Assembly: GCA_018715025.1 (NCBI GenBank)
Contig: DVMK01000082.1
Location: 1-10,286, forward strand
Source: Candidatus Caccousia avistercoris
Lineage (GTDB): Bacteria > Bacillota > Clostridia > Oscillospirales > Acutalibacteraceae
Reading direction: 5' to 3'
DNA length: 10,286 bases
Part shown: positions 1-7,274 of the stretch, in pieces
How the letters are laid out: each line of letters opens with the position of its first letter
Numbering within the stretch: the first letter of the stretch is position 1
Made by a program: the position numbers and the translations under genes
Notes under the pieces: model-generated
Told to the model about the DNA's origin: nothing
The model's database searches: none
The model's input: only the letters and a program-made list of their open reading frames with translations

Positions 1-423
1 CTGCTGGAGTCCCACCGCCCGCTGGATCTGGTGGTTCTGTCCCTGGGGACGAACGACTGCAAGTCCCGCTTTCATGTTACCGAGGTTGACATTGCCCGTG
101 GCATGGACCGTCTGGTGCGCATGGTGAAGAACTACGACTATAAGGGCATGGCCGCGCCCCAGGTGCTGGTGCTGTGCCCGGTGCGCCTGCGGGAGGGCAT
201 TGGGGAGCGGGAGTTCACCAGCTTCACCGAGGAGGGCCGCCAGGTGTGCGCCCGTCTGCCCGCCGTGTACCGCCGCATCGCAGGGGAAAACGGCTGCGCC
301 TTCTTTGACGCGGGCGCCGTGGCCGGGCCCAGCGAAAACGACTATGTGCACATCCCCGCGGCGGGCCACCGCCGCCTGGCAGAGGCCCTCGCCCCGCTGG
401 TGCGGGGGCTGCTGGAACCGTAA
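1..423 (+). CDS. SGNH/GDSL-family esterase, 3' part (N-terminus outside window)
   Basis: The frame is open from the first base and ends at TAA 421-423, giving the last 140 residues of a protein whose start and nucleophile block (GDS) lie off the window. Block III (GTND, residues 16-19) and the catalytic Asp/His block (D114-Y-V-H117, followed by IPAAGH) are present, as in SGNH hydrolases. The wording LGTNDCKSRF, a central PQVLVLCPV strand and FFDAGAV before the catalytic block resemble, from memory, the arylesterase/acyltransferase branch (Mycobacterium smegmatis MsAcT type) and the related acetylxylan esterase Axe2. The likely reaction is hydrolysis of small acyl esters, possibly acetyl groups on sugars; the substrate cannot be read from the sequence. 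No membrane segment is seen in the visible part. It is convergent with the sensor-kinase operon and separated from it by a terminator, so co-regulation is not indicated. Confidence 0.85.
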   Translation: MLESHRPLDLVVLSLGTNDCKSRFHVTEVDIARGMDRLVRMVKNYDYKGMAAPQVLVLCPVRLREGIGEREFTSFTEEGRQVCARLPAVYRRIAGENGCAFFDAGAVAGPSENDYVHIPAAGHRRLAEALAPLVRGLLEP

Positions 424-479
424 CCTGCCGCCCTGGCAGGCAAAGGCCCTGGGCGTTTCAAAGCGCCCAGGGCCTTTTT
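424..479 (+). terminator. Two-hairpin terminator between convergent genes
   Basis: Right after the esterase stop codon is a perfect 6-bp hairpin (CCTGCC 424-429, loop GCCCT, GGCAGG 435-440). It is followed by a perfect 14-bp stem (442-455 with 464-477, loop 456-463) ending in a T run at 475-479. This is a classic intrinsic terminator for the plus strand. The last bases of the T run are also the stop codon of the minus-strand response regulator (478-480), so the same structure lies just after that gene as well. On the minus strand the stem is followed by only three T residues and then the second hairpin, so termination there is probably weaker. Confidence 0.9.
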
Positions 480-1980
480 ACGTCTGCTGAGATTTTCGGA
501 AATAGCTGGGGGCCTTCCCGTAAAAGCTCTTGAAGGCCCGGGAAAAATTGAACAGGTTGTCGTACCCCACCTGGGCGGCAATGTCCTGAATGGAAAGCTC
601 CGGCTGGTTCAGCAGCTGCAGGGCCCGTTCCATCCGCAGGGTAAGCACGTACTCGGTAAAGGGCATGTGAAAGGCCTTGTGGAAGGATTTGCTCAGGTGG
701 GAATAGCTGACGAAAAACCGGTCCGCCAGCTCTGACAGGGTGATGGATTCCGTAAAATGCTGATCCACGTACTGCTTCACCCTGTCCATCAGGCTGGAAG
801 ATTTCTGGCAGGTGTCCCGGCATTCCCCGTATTTTTTCAGGCGGGAAAAAATATACCCCTCCACCTCGCTGTAGCTGCCGAAATCCCAGAAGGGGGGCGG
901 CTGTTCTCCCCCCACGCCGTCCAGAAGCTCCAGGCTGAGCATGCCGTTGAAGTAGTCGCAGAAGCACATAAGGTCCAGCAGGGGCATGGCGCGGATCTCT
1001 CTGGAAAGCTCCGCCTTCACCCCCTCCATCACAATCAGGCCAGGGGTCTGCAGCGTTTGGGTCACCAAATTTTTGATTTTCTGCGGCAGGCCGCTTTTCC
1101 GGGTGGGAAAATCCTTCGGAAGGTACAGCCTGCCGTAGCCGCCCTTTACCCGGCAGGCAAGCTGCCGCAGCGCTTCCGCCAGCAGGCCCCCGGCCTGCTC
1201 CATGGTTCCGCACCGGCTCAGGCTGGCGGCAACAGCATGCCCGTCGGTGAACGCCTCGGCCTGCAGAAGCTCCTCCAGCCCTGCGGAAAGCGCTGTCTCG
1301 TCCCCGCTGCCAAACAGCATAAGGTACTGGCTTTCGCGGAAGGGGCAGCACAGCAGGGGGCAAAGCCCCTCGAACCGGTCGTAAATCAAATTGGCCCGCA
1401 GGTTCCGTTCATCCCGGCTTTGAAAGCCCTCAAAGGCCAGGGCGGCTGCGGTAAGCGGCCCCGCTTCCCCGAAAAACGAAGCCAGCCCCTCCTTCCCTTC
1501 CTGAGGAAGGGAAACCTCTGGAGAAAGCTCTGCCAAGGGAGGCAGCAGCCGGGCGGCCAGGTGGAACAAATCGCTTCGCTGGGAGGAGGTCTTCGCCGGA
1601 AGATTCTTCAGGTTGGCGCAGGCGGCCTTCACCATGCGGAGCAGATCGCTGGTGAGCAGAGGCTTGAGCAAATAATCCACCGCCCCGCTCTGGAACGCGC
1701 CCCGCACATAGGAAAAGTCGTCGTACCCGCTCAGCACCAGAAACTGCACCGGGTACAGCTTCTTGGCCAGCTGCTGGATGAGCTCGATGCCGTCCATCCC
1801 CTTCATCTTAATGTCTGTAATCACAATCTGCGGCCGCCAGCCCCGGCAGAGCTCCAGGGCCTCCTCCCCGCTCAGGCAGGATCTCACCTCCCCCACCTCG
1901 GGCAGGGCCAGGTTGGCCAGCTTTTTCTTGATGCCCTCGCAGATGTAATATTCGTCGTCCACAATCAGCACGTCGTACAC
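478..1980 (-). CDS. YesN-type response regulator: receiver domain plus AraC-family DNA-binding domain
   Basis: This 500-residue regulator begins with a receiver domain (about 1-122): acidic pocket D8-D9, phosphoacceptor D56 in VITDIKMKGMDG, switch S84 in LSGYDD and K106 in LLKPL. A middle region of about 270 residues has no recognisable motif and is typical of long YesN proteins. The end (about 398-497) is a two-helix-turn-helix AraC domain, with LSELADRFFVSYSHLSKSF as the first and IQDIAAQVGYDNLFNFSRAF as the second motif. The start is GTG (1980-1978), preceded by GGAGG at 1993-1989 with 8 nt spacing; that site lies inside the end of the kinase gene and only 3 nt separate the two genes, so they are surely co-transcribed and probably translationally coupled. 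The family usually activates a neighbouring sugar-transport operon, here the divergent permease genes. A cytoplasmic DNA-binding role is firm; the target and ligand are inferred. Confidence 0.95.
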   Translation of the reverse strand: MYDVLIVDDEYYICEGIKKKLANLALPEVGEVRSCLSGEEALELCRGWRPQIVITDIKMKGMDGIELIQQLAKKLYPVQFLVLSGYDDFSYVRGAFQSGAVDYLLKPLLTSDLLRMVKAACANLKNLPAKTSSQRSDLFHLAARLLPPLAELSPEVSLPQEGKEGLASFFGEAGPLTAAALAFEGFQSRDERNLRANLIYDRFEGLCPLLCCPFRESQYLMLFGSGDETALSAGLEELLQAEAFTDGHAVAASLSRCGTMEQAGGLLAEALRQLACRVKGGYGRLYLPKDFPTRKSGLPQKIKNLVTQTLQTPGLIVMEGVKAELSREIRAMPLLDLMCFCDYFNGMLSLELLDGVGGEQPPPFWDFGSYSEVEGYIFSRLKKYGECRDTCQKSSSLMDRVKQYVDQHFTESITLSELADRFFVSYSHLSKSFHKAFHMPFTEYVLTLRMERALQLLNQPELSIQDIAAQVGYDNLFNFSRAFKSFYGKAPSYFRKSQQT

Positions 1981-1983
1981 GGT

Positions 1984-3756
1984 TCAGCCCTCCTCCTCCG
2001 AAGAAAACGGGATCCGGATGGAAATGCACACACCGGAGCCCTCGGTGCTTTCAATCTCCATGGCCGCCTGCCCCCCGTAGAAGAGAGCGAGCCGCTCGCA
2101 AATATTTTTCAGGCCGATGAAAGAGCCCTCTGTCTGAGGGATTTCCCCTGTTTTCTCCCCAAGGATGCAGGAGCGCACCTCTTCCAGCCGCTGGGGCGTC
2201 ATGCCCACGCCGTTGTCCCGCACCTGCACCAGAAGGTCGCCCTCCTCCCGCCGGATGAGGATTTGAATGAGCATGGAGCTGCAGGGCGGGCACAGCCCGT
2301 GCAGGATGGAATTTTCCATCAGCGGCTGAAGAAGGAATTTGATGATACGCGCCTGCCGCACGCCGGGCTCCGCGTGGATTTCCAGCTGCAGCTGGTTCAC
2401 ATACCGGATGGCGTACACGCTCATCAGCGAGATGGCGTTCCTCAGCTCGCTTTCTACGGTGGCGTAGGCCCCGGTTTCCTTAATATTGTACCGCAGCAGG
2501 TGCCCGAAAGAGGCGATGGCTTCTGCCAGCTCGCTGTTCCCGTGCTGCTCCGCATGCCCGGAAAAAATGCTGAGGGTGTTGTAGATGAAATGCGGATTCA
2601 TCTGGTACTGAAGGGCCTTAATCTGGGCCTTGGTGCCCGCCGTCTCTTTCTTCACCACGTCGCTCACCAGGAGCGAGATCTTTTTCAGCAGCAGGTTGAA
2701 GCGCAGGATAATCTGCCCCACCTCGTCGTTCCCGTCCAGAGGAAGCGAGCCCCGGAAGCCGTCGGCCACAATGGCGTCCATCTGGTTCAGACTTCGGTTC
2801 AGCTTGCCGAAAATCCGTTTGATAAACAGGTTCAGCAGGAAGGTCTGCACCAGAGCCAGCGCCGCCAGAAAGAGGGAAAGGCTCAGGGCGGAGGAAACGT
2901 GCATGCTTTCTCCCACCGCCTTGGCGTCGCACACCACAAGGTCCATGCCGGAAATCCACCGGTAAGGGTGGCGGCCCCCGTCCAGGGAAAGGTAGGTTCC
3001 CCCTTCCTGGGCCTGGGCGGCCAGGGCCTCCGCCAGCTCCTTGCTGGGGGAAGCCCCGTAATAGTTGCCATTGCCGGTGAAGTAGGCGAAATAGCCGTCG
3101 GTGGAGCCGAAGCTGGGGGCGATTCCCCGAAAAAACAGGTAGGGGGAAATTTCAAACACCAGGCAGCCGATGGGGTCCAGGTAATTGTCCCGCACCACCT
3201 GCACCAGCAGGAACGTCTCTTTGGGGAAGGGGTTCCGCCGGCCCTTCACCGCTTCGGTAAACTGGCTGCTCTCTTCCGGGGAAAGGTAGTAGAGGGACGA
3301 CTCCCTTTCCTTCTCTGTAAAGTCCTGGTAAAAGCCCAGGCTCCGCACCAGGGAGGCGTCGTAGAAATAGGAGGAATTTTCCAGCCCGTTTTCTGCAAAG
3401 ATATAGGTTTCCTGCACGCCCATGCCCTGGTAGCGGGTGGAATATTTGATGGAACTGACCACCTCGTCAATGTATTTGGCCGATGAAATAGGGTAGCGGG
3501 CCGGTTCCCTTCGGGAAAGCAGGGTAATCAGGTTGGGGCGGTAAGCCAGGCTGCGGGCCAGGTCTGAGATAGTGTCGTAATTTGTCTCAATATTCCCCGC
3601 CAGCTGTTCCACCACGTTCTGCCGGTCCCGCAGCTGCTGCCGGTAAAACTGCCTCACCTGGCTGTTGTACAGGGAAAGGGAAAACAGCAGGGTGGGCAGA
3701 GCGATGCAAAGAACAGAAAGAATGGCCAGCTTTTTTGCGATGCTGATAGACTTCAT
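1984..3756 (-). CDS. YesM-type membrane sensor histidine kinase
   Basis: The 590-residue protein has a first membrane segment (about 9-27), a large extracytoplasmic region (about 30-285, Cache-like by layout, including a DPIGCLVFEISPYLFF strand pattern), a second membrane segment (about 288-311), a HAMP-like linker (about 313-365) and a YesM/LytS-class kinase core. The phosphoacceptor is H389 in LQYQMNPHFIYNTLS. ATP-binding boxes follow: LMENSILHG (N482), VRDNGVGM (D514, G516) and GSFIGLKNICERL near 545. It should autophosphorylate on binding an outside ligand and pass phosphate to D56 of the regulator. I chose ATG 3756-3754 because GGAGG (3768-3764) sits 7 nt upstream. The ATG at 3771 would put that site inside the gene and adds only MGGAC before the basic membrane-targeting start. 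The gene is first in a two-gene minus-strand operon. Confidence 0.95.
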   Translation of the reverse strand: MKSISIAKKLAILSVLCIALPTLLFSLSLYNSQVRQFYRQQLRDRQNVVEQLAGNIETNYDTISDLARSLAYRPNLITLLSRREPARYPISSAKYIDEVVSSIKYSTRYQGMGVQETYIFAENGLENSSYFYDASLVRSLGFYQDFTEKERESSLYYLSPEESSQFTEAVKGRRNPFPKETFLLVQVVRDNYLDPIGCLVFEISPYLFFRGIAPSFGSTDGYFAYFTGNGNYYGASPSKELAEALAAQAQEGGTYLSLDGGRHPYRWISGMDLVVCDAKAVGESMHVSSALSLSLFLAALALVQTFLLNLFIKRIFGKLNRSLNQMDAIVADGFRGSLPLDGNDEVGQIILRFNLLLKKISLLVSDVVKKETAGTKAQIKALQYQMNPHFIYNTLSIFSGHAEQHGNSELAEAIASFGHLLRYNIKETGAYATVESELRNAISLMSVYAIRYVNQLQLEIHAEPGVRQARIIKFLLQPLMENSILHGLCPPCSSMLIQILIRREEGDLLVQVRDNGVGMTPQRLEEVRSCILGEKTGEIPQTEGSFIGLKNICERLALFYGGQAAMEIESTEGSGVCISIRIPFSSEEEG

Positions 3757-3792
3757 ACAGGCTCCTCCCATGCTCCATATCCCTTTTGCACT

Positions 3793-3803
3793 ATTCTATC
3801 ATA
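3793..3803 (-). promoter_or_regulatory. Possible -10 region for the sensor-kinase operon
   Basis: Reading the minus strand, overlapping -10-like hexamers TATGAT (3803-3798) and TAGAAT (3798-3793) lie about 37-42 nt upstream of the kinase start. No good -35 is found at 16-18 nt from either. The position is right for a promoter, but the match is weak. Confidence 0.35.
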
Positions 3804-3860
3804 AATTCTCTTGTTTTGTTGTGTTTTTCGTCAGATGAACAAAGGATGATATAAATTCAC
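3801..3860. repeat. Direct repeat pair in divergent control region (candidate regulator sites)
   Basis: ATAAATTCTC (3801-3810) and ATAAATTCAC (3851-3860) match at 9 of 10 positions and are exactly 50 bp apart, close to five helical turns. The first copy touches the possible kinase -10. The second ends 12 bp before the weak -35 of the transporter promoter, a usual place for an AraC-type activator. An AT-rich tract lies between them. The repeat is seen in the sequence; binding by the response regulator is inference. Confidence 0.4.
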
Positions 3861-3871
3861 GAATCAGGATA

Positions 3872-3900
3872 TGGGAATCCCGACACAGAATCGCTATAAT
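3872..3900 (+). promoter_or_regulatory. Transporter operon promoter with consensus -10 and poor -35
   Basis: A perfect TATAAT lies at 3895-3900. The hexamer 17 nt upstream, TGGGAA (3872-3877), matches only 3 of 6 consensus -35 bases, and there is no TG extension before the -10. This suits a promoter that needs an activator, such as the adjacent AraC-type regulator. The predicted start near 3907 gives a leader of about 74 nt. Around that start, TTCACAA occurs twice, 11 bp apart (3904-3910 and 3915-3921), with another TTCAC at 3856-3860. Confidence 0.6.
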
Positions 3901-3923
3901 GAGTTCACAAAAGCTTCACAATA

Positions 3924-3958
3924 CTGCGGCCGGGCAGGCGGGAAACGCCCGCCCGCAG
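3924..3958 (+). other. GC-rich stem-loop in the transporter operon leader
   Basis: CGGGC (3931-3935) pairs with GCCCG (3951-3955), then after an A/C mismatch GGCG (3937-3940) pairs with CGCC (3946-3949), closing loop GGAAA. CTG/CAG at 3924-3926 and 3956-3958 can extend it across a 4-nt bulge. No T run follows, so it is not a terminator. It ends about 10 nt before the ribosome binding site of the first permease and could stabilise the mRNA or affect its translation. Confidence 0.5.
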
Positions 3959-3967
3959 GAAGCAAAG

Positions 3968-3983
3968 GGAGGTAATTCTGTTG
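3968..3983 (+). promoter_or_regulatory. Ribosome binding site that fixes a TTG start
   Basis: GGAGG (3968-3972) lies 8 nt before TTG 3981-3983. No in-frame ATG or GTG occurs near it, and the protein from this TTG begins with a short basic stretch before the first membrane segment, as normal for this permease family. Confidence 0.8.
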
Positions 3984-4877
3984 AAGGACAAGACAAAGCT
4001 GAAGTATTCCCATAAGGAAAACCTGACCGGCTTTCTGTTCGTTCTGCCGGCGCTTCTGCCGCTGGTGGTGTTCTGGATTGTGCCGGTGTTGTTTTCCGGG
4101 GCGCTGAGCTTCACCAGCTGGGACATGATGTCCCCCACCATTGAATTTGTGGGCATAGACAACTTCACCAGCCTTCTGCGGGAGAAAAATTTCCACAAGG
4201 TTTTGTGGAACACCCTGGTGTTCGCCGTGGGCAGCACCATTCCCACCATTCTTCTGGGCATGCTCATTGCCCTGGCCATGAACAGCGCCCGCCGGGGCGT
4301 GGGCCTGTACCGCACCGTCATTTTCGCCCCCTACATTACCCCCATGGTGGCGGTCAGCGTGGTGTGGTCGTGGATTTTCGAGCCCCGGGTCGGCATTCTG
4401 AATTTCGTGCTGGAGCTGTTCGGCCTGCCGGGAAGCGAATGGACGAAAAGCACCGACACCGCCATGCTTTCGGTGCTGATTGTGACGGTGTGGAAGGGCA
4501 TCGGCTGGACGATGATCTTCTACATGGAGGCCATCCGCAAGGTTCCCCAGAGCCTGCTGGAATCCGCGGTGATCGACGGGGCCAACGGATTCCAGAAGTT
4601 CATCAAAATCACGGTGCCGCTCATTTCCCCCACCACCTTTTTCCTGGTGATTATGTCCACCATCAGTTCCCTGCAGGCCTACGATCAAATCCAGGTGCTC
4701 ACCCAGGGCGGCCCCGCGGGCGCTACCCGCACCCTGCTGTACTACTATTACCTGGAGGGCTTCCGCAATTTCAACACCGGCAAGGCCTCTGCCGTGGCCA
4801 TTGTGCTGGTGGTCATTACCGTGGTGCTTTCTGCCGTTGAGACGCTGGCTTCCAAGAAGCTGGTTCACTACAACTGA
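3981..4877 (+). CDS. CUT1-type ABC transporter permease, MalF/UgpA/LacF-like
   Basis: This 298-residue inner-membrane protein is one half of the channel of a carbohydrate-type ABC importer. Six hydrophobic segments are visible: about 17-41, 75-100, 110-133, 161-181, 216-232 and 270-289. Between the fourth and fifth is the EAA loop that docks the ATPase (E194-SAVIDGANG-FQKFIKITVP, about 194-213), with the invariant glycine at 200. The length and layout match UgpA/LacF-type permeases rather than the longer MalF. It is the first gene of a rightward operon, 19 nt before the partner permease, and starts at TTG, which may lower its expression relative to the genes behind it. The imported solute cannot be read from the permease sequence. 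Transcription is probably controlled by the divergent sensor/regulator pair. Confidence 0.95.
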   Translation: MKDKTKLKYSHKENLTGFLFVLPALLPLVVFWIVPVLFSGALSFTSWDMMSPTIEFVGIDNFTSLLREKNFHKVLWNTLVFAVGSTIPTILLGMLIALAMNSARRGVGLYRTVIFAPYITPMVAVSVVWSWIFEPRVGILNFVLELFGLPGSEWTKSTDTAMLSVLIVTVWKGIGWTMIFYMEAIRKVPQSLLESAVIDGANGFQKFIKITVPLISPTTFFLVIMSTISSLQAYDQIQVLTQGGPAGATRTLLYYYYLEGFRNFNTGKASAVAIVLVVITVVLSAVETLASKKLVHYN

Positions 4878-4896
4878 GAAGAAGGGAGCTACGTTT

Positions 4897-5739
4897 ATGA
4901 AGAAGAAAAAAATTACCCTCCGCTCAGCGGCCACGCAGATCCTGCTGGCCCTTGTCAGCTTCATCATCGCCTTCCCCTTCCTGTGGATGTTCACCAACTC
5001 CATCAAGACGAAGGACGAAATCTGGCAGATCCCGCCCCAGGTGCTTCCGGCGGTTCCCCAGTGGGTGAACTATTCCGACGCCCTTTCCGACGGCCGCTTC
5101 TTCGGCTACATGTGGAACAGCGCCTACACCGCCATTATTTTTACCGTCATTGTACTGGTAAATTCCGCCATGTTCGCCTACGCCCTCACCAATGTGCGCT
5201 TCCGGGGGAAGAAATTTCTGTTTCTTCTTATTATGGTGACGTACATCATGCCCGCCACCACCACATACGTGCCGGCCTACGTCATTCTCTCCCGCATGGG
5301 GCTCATCAACTCCCACGCCGGGTACATCATTTCCAGCTGCGCCAGCATTTTCAACATCTTTTTCCTGAAAACCACCTTCCAGCAAATCAGCCCCAGCATT
5401 ATGGAGGCGGCCCGGGTAGACGGGGCCAACCACTGGACCATTCTGTGGAAGATCGTGGCCCCCATGTCCACCTCCTCGTTTATGACTTTGGGCCTGCTCT
5501 CTTTCCTTGGGGGGTACAACAGCTACCTGTGGCCCTCGCTGCTCATCCGCAGCAAGGAAAAGTTCCTGGTCAGCATGGGCCTGCAGTCGTTCTTCAGTAC
5601 CGACGGGGCCTACGGCATGAAATGGGGCGCCATCATGGCAGCCTGCTGCGTCATCATCTTCCCGCTTTTGATTTTGTTCCTCATCGGCCAGCGCTGGATC
5701 ATCAACGGCATTACCAACGACGCCGCCGTGAAGGAATAA
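4897..5739 (+). CDS. CUT1-type ABC transporter permease, MalG/UgpE/LacG-like
   Basis: This 280-residue protein is the second channel subunit. It has a basic N-terminus (MKKKK), a first membrane segment at about 13-33, a periplasmic-side stretch to about 70, and five further hydrophobic segments (about 72-97, 106-131, 141-157, 195-210 and 245-265). The EAA loop is clear: E170-AARVDGANHW-TILWKIVAP (170-189), with the conserved glycine at 176. I chose ATG 4897 because GGGAG (4884-4888) lies 8 nt upstream. The frame is open further back, but that extension would overlap the first permease gene out of frame. Only 19 nt separate it from the upstream gene. No ATPase gene accompanies the pair, so a shared ATPase (MsmK/UgpC type) encoded elsewhere is inferred. 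Confidence 0.95.
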   Translation: MKKKKITLRSAATQILLALVSFIIAFPFLWMFTNSIKTKDEIWQIPPQVLPAVPQWVNYSDALSDGRFFGYMWNSAYTAIIFTVIVLVNSAMFAYALTNVRFRGKKFLFLLIMVTYIMPATTTYVPAYVILSRMGLINSHAGYIISSCASIFNIFFLKTTFQQISPSIMEAARVDGANHWTILWKIVAPMSTSSFMTLGLLSFLGGYNSYLWPSLLIRSKEKFLVSMGLQSFFSTDGAYGMKWGAIMAACCVIIFPLLILFLIGQRWIINGITNDAAVKE

Positions 5740-5782
5740 GATACAGGCAGCACTCTATTTTGGAATTTAGGAGGATTGCAAA

Positions 5783-7138
5783 ATGAAAAAAAGACTTTTG
5801 TGCGCGCTTCTCGCCGCCGCTGCGGCTGTTTCTGTCGCCGCCTGCGCCCCTGCCGCTGAATCCGGCGGCGCCTCTGCCGGCGGGGAAGAGGCCGGGCAGG
5901 AAACCCCTGCCGAGGGTGTGACGGAAATTGAGTTCTGGTATGGTCTGGGCGGCAACCAGGCGGAACTGATGGAGCAGATCATCTCCACCTACAACTCTTC
6001 TCAGGACAAGGTGCGCGTCATCGGTGTGCAGCAGTCCAGCTACGGCGACACGGCCAAGGCCCTGCAGGCCGCTGTGGCGGCCCAAAGCGTGCCGGCCACC
6101 ACTCTCTGCTCTCACCCGGATCTGCGCACCCTGTACGGCAAGGGCGTTCTGGAGCCCTTGAACAGCTACATTGAGGCCGACGCGGAGTTTGACCAGGACG
6201 ACATTCTGGACAGCTTCATGGACTACTGCCTGAACGACGCCGGTGACATCATGTTCCTGCCCGCCTGGGGCACCACCCAGGTGGTGTACTACCGGAAGGA
6301 TCTGTTTGAGGAAGCGGGCATCGACCCGGAATGGGCCTTCGCAGACTGGCTGAACCTGGCGGAGGCCTGCCGCCAGATGACCGTGAAGGAGGGCGACGAG
6401 GTCACCTTCTACGGCTTCGAGCCCATGTCCGGCTCTGACTGTCTGGTAGATATGGCCTACAGCAACGGGGCCGATATTATCAGCGAGGACGGAAAGACCA
6501 TCGTGTTCGACTCCCCCGAGTTTGTGGAAGCTCTGGAAAGCGCCCGCCAGTGGATTAACGAGGAGAAGATCATGGGCATCCACTACGGCGGCGACGGCTG
6601 GGAGTACTGGTACCAGACCATTGACGACGTGATGGAAGGCCGTGCCGGCGGCTATGTGGGCTCCAGCGGCGACCAGGCCGACCTGGACTTCACCAAGATC
6701 GCCGCCCATGTGCAGCCCGGCTTCAACGGCAACCCGCCCCGGCCTTATGCAGACCCCATTGTGCTTGGCATGCTGGCCCTGGCCTCTGACGAGCAGAAGG
6801 AAGCGGGCTTCGACTGGCTCACCTATGTGAACAAAACCGGCACCATCGACTTCAGCGTGAACACCGGTTACGTGCCCGCCCGCCAGTCCGTACAAGATGA
6901 CGAAACGTACAAGGCATACGCGGAGGAGAACCCCCAGGCCCTGGTGATTCTGGACCAGGTGGCCAACTACGCCCGCATGAAGTTCATCGACCCCACCGGC
7001 GGCAAGATCGACACCGCCCTGGGCGACGCCTGCGACCTGATTGAGCTGGAAAACGTACCCGCCGAGGAGGCGCTGAAGGAGGCCAAGGAGATTGCCCAGG
7101 CCGCCCTGGACGAATACTGGGCCGAACAGGAAGGATAA
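5783..7138 (+). CDS. UgpB-like solute-binding lipoprotein of the ABC importer
   Basis: The 451-residue protein captures the substrate outside the membrane and delivers it to the two permeases. It begins with a lipoprotein signal (KKR, a hydrophobic stretch, then VAAC with C21 as the lipidated residue), followed by a low-complexity Gly/Ala/Glu linker to about residue 45. The mature part opens with IEFWYGLGGNQAELM and has the NTGYVPAR motif with a following AYAEENPQALVILDQ stretch near the end. These are features of family 1 (UgpB/MalE, COG1653) binding proteins and look closest to UgpB. AGGAGG (5769-5774) is 8 nt before the ATG, the best ribosome site in the operon, fitting the usual excess of binding protein. 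The gene is 43 nt behind the second permease. UgpB likeness hints at glycerol-3-phosphate, a glycerophosphodiester or a sugar, but the ligand is unproven. Confidence 0.93.
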   Translation: MKKRLLCALLAAAAAVSVAACAPAAESGGASAGGEEAGQETPAEGVTEIEFWYGLGGNQAELMEQIISTYNSSQDKVRVIGVQQSSYGDTAKALQAAVAAQSVPATTLCSHPDLRTLYGKGVLEPLNSYIEADAEFDQDDILDSFMDYCLNDAGDIMFLPAWGTTQVVYYRKDLFEEAGIDPEWAFADWLNLAEACRQMTVKEGDEVTFYGFEPMSGSDCLVDMAYSNGADIISEDGKTIVFDSPEFVEALESARQWINEEKIMGIHYGGDGWEYWYQTIDDVMEGRAGGYVGSSGDQADLDFTKIAAHVQPGFNGNPPRPYADPIVLGMLALASDEQKEAGFDWLTYVNKTGTIDFSVNTGYVPARQSVQDDETYKAYAEENPQALVILDQVANYARMKFIDPTGGKIDTALGDACDLIELENVPAEEALKEAKEIAQAALDEYWAEQEG

Positions 7139-7162
7139 AGAAAAAAGCATAAAAATATTTTG

Positions 7163-7197
7163 CGGGAGGCGGGAAAATACATTTCCTTCGCCTCCCG
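7163..7197 (+). terminator. Strong hairpin after the binding-protein gene (partial terminator or mRNA-stabilising stem)
   Basis: A perfect 9-bp stem (CGGGAGGCG 7163-7171 with CGCCTCCCG 7189-7197) is extended by GGAAA/TTTCC (7172-7176 with 7182-7186) across a two-T bulge, leaving a 5-nt loop. Only three T residues follow, so full termination is doubtful. It stands 24 nt after the binding-protein stop and 77 nt before the hydrolase start. That position suits protection of the upstream mRNA or reduced read-through into the hydrolase gene. Confidence 0.6.
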
Positions 7198-7274
7198 TTT
7201 GCAGTAAAATAGGGAAAAACGGCGGAACAGCCCGGGCGGCGTTTTCCCGCCGAAACTCCCGGAGGTGTGTCAAC

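Noticed and set aside
757..3486. A 909-codon open frame on the plus strand across the regulator and kinase genes
   Set aside because: It lies wholly antisense to two genes with complete domain signatures, spans their junction, and its translation has no domain pattern. Long antisense frames arise from GC-rich codon use.
4801..4896. N-terminal extension of the second permease into the first permease gene
   Set aside because: The extension overlaps the end of the first permease out of frame and is not membrane-protein-like. ATG 4897 has a proper ribosome site and a normal start for the family.
3894..5006. A 370-codon minus-strand frame over the first permease gene
   Set aside because: It is antisense to a permease with six membrane segments and an EAA loop. 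The His/Gly/Asn-rich translation is typical of a shadow frame.
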